NCBI GenBank assembly: GCA_010093515.1
Contig: MU001693.1
Coordinates: 486,967-550,966, forward strand
Reading direction: 5' to 3'
DNA: 64,000 nt
Source of the DNA: Lineolata rhizophorae
Taxonomy: Eukaryota > Ascomycota > Dothideomycetes > Lineolatales > Lineolataceae
Shown: positions 11,624-20,744 of the stretch, in pieces
Layout of the letters: the number at the start of each line of letters is the position of its first letter
Numbering within the stretch: the stretch's first letter is position 1
Notes under the pieces: generated by a model
The model's database searches: none
Told to the model about the DNA's origin: nothing
Seen by the model: only the letters and a program-made list of their open reading frames with translations
Program-made: the position numbers and the translations under genes

Positions 11624-12934
11624 TCACAGCTTCTCTGAGGGACTCCGCAACGCGTAGCCGTAGTCTCCCGCATTGGGAGTGCGGACAAGTGTGTGGATAT
11701 GGAACTTGGCAGGCTCTTCATTCGTAAGGAACACGCCCGAATGATGGTCGAACTCGAAAATGATCACAGGACTCTGGATCCGGTAGTAGAACGCATCATC
11801 GTTGCCGTACCCTCCGATCCAGCTGAAATAAGTGTTTTCAAAATGACTCCGGATCTGCTCCTTCCGCACCTCGCGCGCCGCGTCCGGATAGTAGGCCAGG
11901 AACTCGTCGGCGATGTCGAGCACAAGCCGCTGCTGGCCGGGCGCCATGTCGGCGACACGCACGCCCTCGTAGGGCACGACGCGGTTGTCGCGGAAGGCGC
12001 CGCAGAGGTGCCGCTGGTCGTCCTTGTTCCAGCGATCGGAGATCAGGTCGCCCGTCTGGCGCATGGCCGGGTCACGTAAGAGCTCGTATGTCCGGGCCTT
12101 GCGCCTTTGGGGCTCCGGCAGGCCGCGCATGAGCGCGAGGCCGCGGTCGCCCTCGACGTGGAGAATTTCCGTGCCGGCATGCGGCCCGGCGTCGATGCAG
12201 TTGGGCTCGGCGCCGGTGAAGGTGGGCGAGATGACGATTTGGGAGCCACGCAGGAAGACGGCGAGGCAGAGGTGGTGGCCGTAGAGGGTCCAGCCCCAGG
12301 CGTGCGTGGGGGACGGCGTGCCGAAGAGGAGGAAGTTGTACGAACGGTCGTTCATGATCTTGGGCAGGGCGCAGAGCTCGCCCAGGAAGTGATTGATGCG
12401 CATAGCGGCAAGAGCCTTCTGGTAGCCTCTCGGCGAGAAGGTGGCTTCCATGACGGCGAGGATGGACGCGGCGATGGATAAGTCGACGTCTTCGAGGCGC
12501 AGTCCCAAGGGGCGGAGGAGCACTTCGGGGTTTGACCACGCGCGCCATTCGCGGGCGTTGATGGGGTAGAGGAGCTTCTTCTTTTGCTCAGGAGACACTT
12601 TCTCGAGCACGCTCTCCGCAGCCTCTACGACGGGACGAATGTCGACGCCTTCATCTTGGGGGTAGAACAGACCCGGAATGACGTTTCCTGAAGTGGGGTT
12701 GTTAATTCGTCGGTACCAAACAGCGCTAAGAAAAAGAAAGATGTCGATACCATCTGTTGTTATTCCCTTGAACGGTTCCTGATAAAGAGTCTCCCACGCC
12801 TGTGTCAATTGGTACAGCCATGGCGGGTTATGTTTGGTTTTAAATGTTTCTGCGTATTCATAGGCATCTTGATTTTTGGCCGTGGTGAACCTTGGTGTGC
12901 TAAGGTCTGGTAGATGTTTGCGAAATCTAGACAT
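11624..12934 (-). CDS. DUF3500 family protein
   Basis: A single exon of 436 aa starting at the ATG at 12934 (MSRFRKHLPD). The frame is open further upstream but offers only a TTG there. The pattern matches fungal and bacterial DUF3500 proteins: LFGTPSPTHAWGWTLYGHHLC, VISPTFTGAEPNC, and near the C-terminus FEFDHHSGVFLTN followed by HIHTLVRTPNAGDYG. The many conserved His and Asp residues suggest metal binding, but the biochemical role of the family is not established as far as I know. No signal peptide or membrane segment is seen. It converges on the FAD monooxygenase, a pairing compatible with catabolism of small molecules, although that is context only. Confidence 0.85.
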   Translation of the reverse strand: MSRFRKHLPDLSTPRFTTAKNQDAYEYAETFKTKHNPPWLYQLTQAWETLYQEPFKGITTDGIDIFLFLSAVWYRRINNPTSGNVIPGLFYPQDEGVDIRPVVEAAESVLEKVSPEQKKKLLYPINAREWRAWSNPEVLLRPLGLRLEDVDLSIAASILAVMEATFSPRGYQKALAAMRINHFLGELCALPKIMNDRSYNFLLFGTPSPTHAWGWTLYGHHLCLAVFLRGSQIVISPTFTGAEPNCIDAGPHAGTEILHVEGDRGLALMRGLPEPQRRKARTYELLRDPAMRQTGDLISDRWNKDDQRHLCGAFRDNRVVPYEGVRVADMAPGQQRLVLDIADEFLAYYPDAAREVRKEQIRSHFENTYFSWIGGYGNDDAFYYRIQSPVIIFEFDHHSGVFLTNEEPAKFHIHTLVRTPNAGDYGYALRSPSEKL

Positions 12935-13629
12935 GTCCTTGGACTTCTCGGTTATGGAGATTTCGATTAAATACGGAAACAGCGGGCTCAAAACGTATAA
13001 GTAGTGAAGTACCCCCGTTTCATCTTTCTCATAACGTGTTCGTTGTTTTCTAGTCCCCCACCAGCAATCTATGCGGGGCTAACCAGATCTTATACTGCGA
13101 CAAACATATCAGCACTTCAAGATCTGCGTAATATGCAGGATCCACAAATTATGCAAAAAGGGTCGAAGAGGGGCTCAAAGAGCCCTGCTCCCCCCGTGTC
13201 ACGCAACTTGGATCCCATCTCCGCCGCCGCAATCGGTCCCTCGGCAGTAGGAGTCGGGACCGGTCGAGACGGGATGGCCGGCAGCTCTCCAGAGCCACAA
13301 TAACCCCGGGGCTTCGCCCTTGGCGGTCCGGTCACGGGCGGCTGCAGGCGATCTTTCTCGCGTACAGCAAGCTAGATGCTGTTTGAGGCAGGTTTTAACA
13401 TTTCTTCTCCGCAGCTCCAAGCCTGATTGGTGTGGCGCGTCGCTCATCATGCTGCCTAGAAGTGTGGCTGAGGCTTACGTTTCTGCGCACGACCCCTGCG
13501 TCACACCTGTTTGCGCAAGTGCGCAAATTGCGGCTCTTCAAATACACGCGTTGCCAGCACGGCGGGCGTAATTCAGCAGTTTGCCCGCTTCACGTCAATT
13601 TTGCCCTGTTACGTCTCTATTTTGGTCCC
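12935..13629. other. Divergent intergenic region
   Basis: It lies between the starts of the DUF3500 gene (minus) and the C2H2 zinc-finger gene (plus), so it probably carries both promoters. No gene is seen. Confidence 0.5.
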
Positions 13630-15597
13630 ATGTCGGTCCTAGGCATCGATTTCGGTTCTTTTCAGTCCATTTTGACTCCGCCATCTTCTACCAACGTTTC
13701 GCGCTCAAGTTCAGTTAATACTGGCAAGCAAAACGGCCTGCCAGATGAAGCTCACGAAGCCGTAACTGGTGCTCAACTACCATCTGCCAATGCTTTCAAA
13801 TGCACGGCAGCAGGAATTCGAGGCTCGCTCGACGATCATGGGATACCGTATCCAAGGTACAAGGATCAGCAGTATCGTGAGTCATTGACTTATTCTCCAG
13901 TGCCAAATATCAATATTACGAAACACTAACTTTGTGGCTACAGAAAGTCCGAACTTACCTAGCCACGGCCATTCTTACAGACGGCGAAGCAAAAGCGGCG
14001 CGTGCGCGGCAGGTAGGCTTGCTCAATTGTCCAATTTCTGTCTTGGAATTAACTTCCTGGCGGGGACTTCATGCTATGTAGCATTTCATAAGCTAACGGC
14101 TACCGGTCCTGTCCGGCAAGGTCGGCGAGGGTCCAAAACACTTCCTTCAGCTAGGGATGTCATCGGCACATCTTTCGCAGAACAGGACGACCCCTCGTCG
14201 TCGTCAGCCGACTCAGCTGCTGAGTACGCCTCCAGTAGCGAAGCTTCAGAGGATGACGACGGTTGGTACGAAGCCCATCCTTCGGTAACCATCCCAACCC
14301 AAAAGAAGGTGGAAAAGTTGGTCCGAAAAGCCAAGTGGGCGATCCATCAGTCATCTTTCACTCAAAGTGTGGGCCAGAAAATGCAAGCTTCGAGTGGAGA
14401 TGAGACTCCAAGCTCGGGTCACTGCAGCATCCGTGGAGATTCTGCGTCCCGAAAGGGGAATGGCCGTCCAACACTAGAAGAGAGCCAACCTCACGATGAC
14501 GAACAGGACGGCCAACCCAAGAAGCGGCGAAAAGTCAAGCCTGTCCCTGAAAGTGACTTACCCGCTAGTCCTCGATTCGCCTGTGTGTTTTTCAAGCACG
14601 ACCCTGAGAGGTACAAAAGCCGACGCACTTGCGCAGGGCCGGGCTGGGCGACAGTCCACCGAATGAAGTACAAAATGCGGTCCCCCAAATCATTCAAGGT
14701 TTAATGCTGACTGACAAGGGAACATTTGTATCGGGCTCACGCGCAACCGATTTACTGCCCAAGGTGCTACAAGTTGTTCGATGCCGACACCGAATTGTCA
14801 GTTCATCTTCGATCTGAACCATGTGAAATTTCGACATCGCAATCCATAGAAGGCATCAACCGTGAGCAGCTTTCCAAACTGCGAAAGCGGACAACTCATT
14901 GTCGTCTGGAGGAGGACAAATGGAGGGATACGTACCATATCCTTTTTCCTGAAGTGCTCGAAGAGGATATTCCGTCGCCTTGTGAGTTACAGTGCGCCGT
15001 TCGCGTTCTTGAGATTCATATTGACTTCATCCAGTTTACGACGGGGACTCGCCAGCAGAGCAATCACGCCAATTCCGACGAGAACTTCTCGCTCTAATCC
15101 GAACGGAGCTCTTAGCGACCGCGGAAAGAGAGCCTAGATACGTTGAAGAGCGTCTCTTGCGTCAAGTAGCCGGCATCGTCCAGAGATGCCAGAACCAGCT
15201 ACTCGCGGAGCGCAACATCAACACGCCCACCTCCACATTTGTACTTCGTCAGCCCCAAAGCCAAGCGGAGTCGACCGTTACGACTTCTCCGCCTGAAATT
15301 TCAACCACCACATCCGCTATTGCGCCGCAGGCAGACGAAGCTGAGATCCTTGCCATTATGCCGAACGTCTCCCCAATACGTTCGGCACCGTCAATTGCTA
15401 GTGGATCACCTCATCTTAGCGTGCAAATGTCTCGCGAGAATGAGCAGGTAGAAAGTGGCGGCCCCAGAAGTCTAACAAATCCATTGGACACGGTAGGACA
15501 CGAATTGAGCGAGATCGACTGGAACACTGTCTTTGACCCTGCTCCGGAAGAGTTCCCACTATTTTGGCCCCCAGAAGCTCAGACTATATCGGTGTAA
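13630..15597 (+). CDS. Fungal C2H2-type zinc-finger protein, putative transcription regulator
   Basis: The model is join(13630..13876, 13944..14012, 14121..14667, 14719..14981, 15035..15597), 562 aa. Every join restores the frame, and introns 3 and 4 (51 and 53 nt) are essential to assemble the conserved block. That block, near residues 257-330, reads FACVFFKHDPERY, RTCAGPGW, HRMKEHLYRAH, IYCPRCYKLF and then the signature SVEGINREQLSKLRKR and EDKWRDTYHILFP, which is typical of a large fungal C2H2 family. An acidic Ser-rich stretch and a basic KKRRKVKP nuclear-localisation-like motif (near residue 238) precede it. Exon 5 encodes FRRELLALIRTELLATAERE, probably helical. Intron 2 (108 nt) has no in-frame stop, so its retention would add 36 residues. 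Targets are unknown; its position among oxidoreductase genes invites a local-regulator guess, without proof. Confidence 0.8.
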
Positions 15598-16171
15598 AGG
15601 AATTCATAGAGCGAAACGTAGTTTAGTCGTAGCATGCCACGTTCCACTGAACGTTGAATTCAATTCACCAGCTTCAAATATAGACTAAGTTGCCAACTCG
15701 TAGCGAATTAACATTCAATTTTTCCCCCCCAAGTTACAGAAAATTGATTGCGAAGGTGATTAGTGCAAGCCGCGACTCGCATGGCCTTTGTACTACGTAG
15801 AATTATGCACCATGCGCGATATCCTGTACATAGTAATACAGGGATATGTCGCGGGACCACAGACCCCGCACAGAGACCTCGCATTTTTCGCTTTTTGCCT
15901 ACCCTAAACATAATTCAACCTCGCAAAGAGCCTGAAGCTTTCAATATCTGCGCAATCAGGTCGCAAATCACGCTACTCCATCGTACTAGCGTCTATAAGG
16001 CATCCTCTTATGAATATTACGCTCACGTCTGCGGCTTTTTTGTTCGGCACTTCGCAACGCATAGCATATCCTGACATGATATGACTTCCATTCTGCATTA
16101 AAAGTCCTTTCTGGGCACTAAATCTTTTTGGTCTTCTTTCGTGGTCAGCTACAGAGCGCGTTCTATTTGCA
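15598..16171. other. Intergenic region, no gene seen
   Basis: It lies between the C2H2 gene and the BBE-like oxidase gene, both on the plus strand. Only terminator and promoter are expected here. Confidence 0.5.
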
Positions 16172-18524
16172 ATGCTCCCCTCAACTTTGCGCCTTCCATC
16201 GCTTTTATGCGTTTGTGGAATTACGGCTCTTACCCACGCAGTCGCAGTCACTAATTGCAAATGTGTAAGTGCCAGTTTACTTTTTTTTTTCTCTTCCTAG
16301 CATTAGTTCATCGCAAGATTTTCTGAAACCAATACGGATTTTAAATTTTGGTACAATAAAAAAAATCTCTTATCGAATCTAATCAAAACCTATTGAAAGT
16401 TAAATGGTGCACTGTCTCATTTCTCCAACGAAACTACTATTTCCCACGCTTAAATCCGTACAGACACCATCGGATTCTTGCTGGCCCCCTCCAGACGCTT
16501 GGAATGCTCTCAACGACACTATTTCAGGCCGTCTTCTCCACCCATTTCCTCCTGGTTCTGTTTGCTACATAAGCGCTCCCACCTATGACGCCGAGGCTTG
16601 CGCACCGCTGCTGGCTGGTCAATGGTTTGACCCAACTTTCCACGCTGAAAATCCATTGGATATCAATCACCCTCAATGGGCTGGTAATCCCTGTCCGCCT
16701 GTGTGGCCCAATGGAACGAGCGTAAATGGCGACCCGACAGCGGGTGCAGACGGCTGCTCCCGTGGAAGGTATCCGGAGTACGTCGTTAATGCGACGAAGC
16801 CTATACATGTGCAGGAGGCTGTCCGCTTTGCGAAGCAATGGAACCTACGGTTGAACATTAAGTCCACCGGGCATTCGTTCCAAGGGCGGAGCACAGCCCC
16901 TGGAAGCTTGTCGTACGTTACTCTATGCTTTTACTTCGCCAATTATGCAATTTGGCCCTTGTTTCAAAACGCGCTACTGACACCGAATATTTCAAAGCAT
17001 TTGGACACGCCACATCCGTGGCATTGAATTTCACAGTGAATGGCAGTCGGAATATTGCCCTTCCTCGTCGTTGAATGCGTCTATTGAATTTCACGGAGAA
17101 TGGCAATCGGAATATGGTCCCTCCTCCTCGTTGAATGCGTCTGAGTACCAAATGGCCGCAACAATTGCGGCGGGCGAGACGGACCTTTCTGTGTACGAAG
17201 CTTTGGCAACACATAATGCCTTTGTAGTCGGCGGTGCAGAACCCGTAAGTGCCCTTGACCTTCACAAGTCTATTATCATTACATTTGGGCTCCTGCTCAC
17301 CTTTCTGAACTTTGATGGCGTTTTAGAGTGTAGGCATTGTGGGATGGTTCACCGGTGGTGGTCATGGATACGTGTCTACTACATACGGCATGGGTGCCGA
17401 TAACGTTCTCGAGGCCACTGTCGTGCTGCCGTCAGGAGAGCTCGTCACCACCAACGCTTGTCAACATCCGGATCTCTTCTTCGCTATTCGAGGTGGTGGT
17501 GGAGGAACATATGGTATCATTACTTCCGTCGTCATGCGGGCTTATTCTCAGCCTGTCACTACCACCGTGACCCTATTCATCACGTATACAGCACCTGGCA
17601 ATGATTCCACCGCTAGGCCAAAATTCTGGGAACTCATGGCAAATTTACATTCCTTGATGCCCGACCTCAGCGATGGTGGTCTTCAGGGTTATTACATCAT
17701 TGGCGGTCCCCCAACATTTCCGCAACTAATGTTCCAAGGACTATTCATGCTGTTTAACAAGCCAAATGGAACGGTGGAGGTACTGACAGCACCTGTTGTC
17801 AGTATTCTCAACGTCGCGATGGCAGAGGGCATTGTCCAATATCAGACTGCTGTAGAGACCTACCCAACATATTGGCAGATGTACGAGGCAAAATCAGGTG
17901 GCCAGCCTGTTGCTACCGGTGGAACTTATCTAGGAAGTAGGTTATTGACGAAACGTGCATTGACGGAAGACTTGGGAGCTTTGGCCGCAACGTTCGAGGA
18001 AATCGGGCCTACTATTGATGGGGTTTCGGTACGTTACTTTCTAAGCATAAATGTGAACCAAGGGGGTGTCTCCTATGAGCAAGTTCTTACTAGCGTAGAA
18101 TCCCATCCTTATCGGGCACATGATTGCAAACAGGGACAATCGCAATCTTGACATCGGGCTCAATCCGGCATGGAGGGACGCCTACATCCACTTCATCGTC
18201 GTTGAAGTATGGCCTGATAATTCATCGCCTTCATATATACAGTCGATCAAGGATGACATCACGTTCAATAAAACCCACGCTCTGCGGCAGCTCTCTCCGG
18301 GCTCGGGAGCGTACTTTAACGAGGCAGACCCTGCCGAGCCAGATTGGCAGTATACGTTCTTTGGTCAGAACTACGCTAGATTAAGGACGGTTAAGGAGCG
18401 CTACGATCCAGAAGGTTTATTGTGGTGCTATAGCTGCGTGGGGAGCGAAGAATGGGTTGACAGGGAGGATATGAGACTGTGTCGAGTACAGTGGGCAAAC
18501 GGCGAGGACCGTCCTCAAGTTTGA
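16172..18524 (+). CDS. Secreted FAD-linked oxidase, berberine-bridge-enzyme-like (BBE/VAO family)
   Basis: The model is join(16172..16264, 16464..16912, 16998..17244, 17327..18028, 18099..18524), 638 aa. Exon 1 encodes a hydrophobic N-terminus (MLPSTLRLPSLLCVCGITAL) consistent with secretion. The FAD_binding_4 domain shows RLNIKSTGHSFQGRST, whose His near residue 167 is the expected 8-alpha-histidyl FAD link, then SVGIVGWFTGGGHGYVSTTYG and DNVLEATVVLPSGELV. The C-terminal BBE motif is FFGQNYARLRTVKERYDPEGLLWC. The usual second FAD link, a Cys in a GxCPTVG-like loop, is replaced by GGAEPSVG, so only mono-covalent FAD is expected. Exon 3 contains two tandem copies of a 20-aa unit. Such enzymes oxidise sugars, alcohols or secondary metabolites; the substrate is unknown. 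Exon 4 ends at a GTACGT donor, and the exon-5 acceptor (CGTAG) gives the only frame reaching the conserved tail. Confidence 0.87.
17023..17142 (+). repeat. 60-bp in-frame tandem duplication inside the BBE-like oxidase
   Basis: The unit at 17023-17082 is repeated directly at 17083-17142. By eye 53 of 60 bases match. Each copy encodes IEFH, a variable residue, EWQSEY, a variable residue, then PSSSLNAS. Three of the seven differences are synonymous third-position changes, so the duplication has been under translation for some time. Confidence 0.95.
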
Positions 18525-18898
18525 TTAAATAACATAGAAAACGTATGATTCTATCACTAATATGTTGTTTGTAGAGTATCCGCATTGTGGCACGTTTTGC
18601 TTGTCCTTGAAAATATTCTACTATGACTGCAAAAGCAAAGTGTTCTTAACCCGGAACTAAATGGAGAAGCGGGACGAGGCATTGCCTCATTAGCTAGCCT
18701 AATATTTGAAGTTCATGATCCTCGCTGTTGCTTTGATCCAAATTCGAGGAGCTAGTTGTCATTAGCACTACCACTTTGATCCTTGGCTAGTCGTTGCCTT
18801 GGGGTTGATCTTGGCGGTTTTGGTCGTTGTCTTGGTCGTCTTTCTCGTAGGTTTCGTCGGGTGGACGGTAGTAATAGTCCGGGGGACAGACCTCGAAT
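18525..18898. other. Intergenic region between convergent genes
   Basis: No gene is confidently seen. On the minus strand, 18772-18897 can encode a Lys/Thr-rich repeat-like tail (TKPTRKTTKTTTKTAK), which might be an alternative C-terminal exon of the neighbouring minus-strand gene. No splice site supports this clearly. Confidence 0.4.
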
Positions 18899-19844
18899 TC
18901 AATGATCTAATTGGTTCCCAAACAGTCTCGAGCTGACTTGGTCCTGGGCCGCCTTGAAGCGCCCAATCCACCGAGCAATGATCTTTTTCGCCGGTTTGAT
19001 AATATGCCTCGGGATAGCCAACTTTACTGTTTTGAGAAATCGGCATTGAAATCCGGTGAATAGGACATTGAAAAAGGCGTCCTTCTGTCGCTCCACTTTC
19101 CGTAATATAAGGCCCCTGGGGGAATGAACGAGAGTTTGTACTTTTAATTGAGGCAAACACTGGCATATCTCCTCCGCTTGTTGAATGCACTGTGCGAAGT
19201 CTCTGGAATCGCCATAGAGTTCAGGGTCCAGGCCGGGAACGACAACATTTATTCGAGCATAACGGATGCCGCGCACGATCCTTGGGTTCAAACCCCAGTC
19301 ATGGATTGTGTCGAGCACTGCGAAGCTGAAGCAAAATCGGTGGAAAAACTCCTCTGTTGTTTCAGCGTTGATTTGCCGATTCAGGGTCAGCAAATCTATG
19401 AAACCTGCTATAACGTCAGCAGAGACTCCACCACCTCGAAAGTGTGGCCTCTTTTCGGAGCGGATTCGCGGATCAAGGCTGTCCAAAATTCTAAAACTTG
19501 CTGCAGGGTCAGCAGGGATTCGAGGGCGTGGGCCCACTCTCGGCATTCTGGATCTCAAGAACAAGTGGTCTGGTATACCGAACGCGGTGTGGGATGCAGA
19601 CGACACTTTTAATAGATTCTAGAATCGCATAAAAGTATATTTCATTGCTAATCTCACGTGGTATAAAGGTTAGGAAATTACGAGGTGACTGGTCTGCTCC
19701 GCGTGCTAGCCTGGTGGAATTCTCTCCTTCTAGGTTTGAGGAGGAAAGGCGAGGCCTTTTGTCTCTATGAGCGTCGACGCCAGACTCGCCCTCCCGGGGA
19801 CATTCGGAGGGAGACCGGCACCTCTTCTTTGAGCTGAGGTCCAT
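18899..19844 (-). CDS. Unknown protein with F-box/2EXR-like N-terminal motif
   Basis: The proposed model is complement(join(18899..19496, 19579..19844)), 287 aa. The intron starts GTATACC, has CTGAC shortly before the acceptor CAAG, and rejoins IPHRVR to FRILDSLDPRIRSEK in frame; another acceptor lies 4 nt earlier but breaks the frame. The N-terminus is basic and Ser-rich (KKRCRSPSE...), followed by LTFIPREISNEIYFYAIL, which resembles the LPxEIRxxIY start of fungal F-box or 2EXR proteins. The C-terminal part has alternating hydrophobic stretches (DLLTLNRQINAETTEEFF, RGIRYARINVVVPGL) as in those families. It could be a substrate adaptor for ubiquitin ligases or one of many uncharacterised fungal 2EXR proteins. 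The intron call is moderate; a frameshift pseudogene is the alternative. Confidence 0.5.
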
Positions 19845-20744
19845 GTTAGTGCTCGATTTGAAATTTTCAAAATCCAGAATCTTAAATGTAGACAAGCTAG
19901 CTTGGGTTTGTGAGAGAGACTCAGTCTTCAGAAGGACTATTCATGTTCATGAGGATCGGAAATGACGGAACAATGTTCTAGTAATGCTATGGAGCATACA
20001 GCATAGATTATGTGGTCACTGAATGTAAGTAATACGCCGGAATAACAGGTGCATAATGCAATGAAGTGAGCAATTTACATGTCTGCTCTAAAGTATTTGC
20101 TATCTAGCAACTTAAAAAATAGTGTGCATAGCGAACAATAACTCCCAGCCCGCATAGGTTGCGGTGCTGCGAAGTTCTTTTATTTTCCTTCAACAGTAAC
20201 GGCTTCGTGCTAAGATTTCACCAAACACTGCTGATTGAAATGTAGCACCTAGTGGGCCCTATGTGCATGAGCTTGGAGCCTTCTTTATCGTAAAACAAAT
20301 TTAGTCTTACACCTAAAAGTTCTACTCAATTGAAAATAAGCATAATGTTAGGCCTTGAGCTGTTTTTTTTGTTTTTGGGGGGGGNNNNNNNNNNAGGGGT
20401 TGTATGCATGAGTATGCTCTACCTCATGAACTAACTAGGAGCCTTTTAATGGACCTCTTTTCAAAGACATGTTGGCGGTAGGGTTGCCGGGACAATTTAA
20501 CATATTTCAACATTGTTGTGGACGCATGCCTACCTACGGTGCCTACGTATAGGTTATATTGCACAACAAAAACAAAGACCACAATTCTCATACACCCCAG
20601 CTGCAATCAGACCCTCAGCTCCACCAACCACCTCACCACAAACATGTCATCCCACAACCCGGCGCCAAAGCTACACCAAATCCTGGACCGAGATAAGGCA
20701 CTCCTCTCAAACGAGTGAAGTGAACCATAGCCTCAACTGCCCTC
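19845..20744. other. Intergenic region containing an assembly gap
   Basis: AT-rich stretch without a recognisable gene, upstream of the F-box-like gene (minus) and downstream of the dynein light intermediate chain gene (minus). It includes homopolymer T and G runs followed by ten unknown bases. Confidence 0.6.
20385..20394. other. Assembly gap (10 N)
   Basis: Ten N characters follow T8-G-T5 and a G8 run. The gap was probably caused by a homopolymer-rich stretch; its true length is unknown. Confidence 0.99.

Noticed and set aside
8025-18524. Classical secondary-metabolite biosynthetic cluster
   Set aside because: No backbone enzyme (PKS, NRPS, terpene cyclase or prenyltransferase) and no transporter are present.
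18768-19190. Lys/Thr-rich frame as C-terminal exon of the F-box-like gene
   Set aside because: It overlaps the better-supported frame ending at 18899 and no consensus donor/acceptor pair connects it.
19264-19310. tRNA B-box-like sequence (GGTTCAAACCC)
   Set aside because: No A box or acceptor-stem pairing at the right distance, and the bases are explained as codons of the F-box-like gene on the minus strand.
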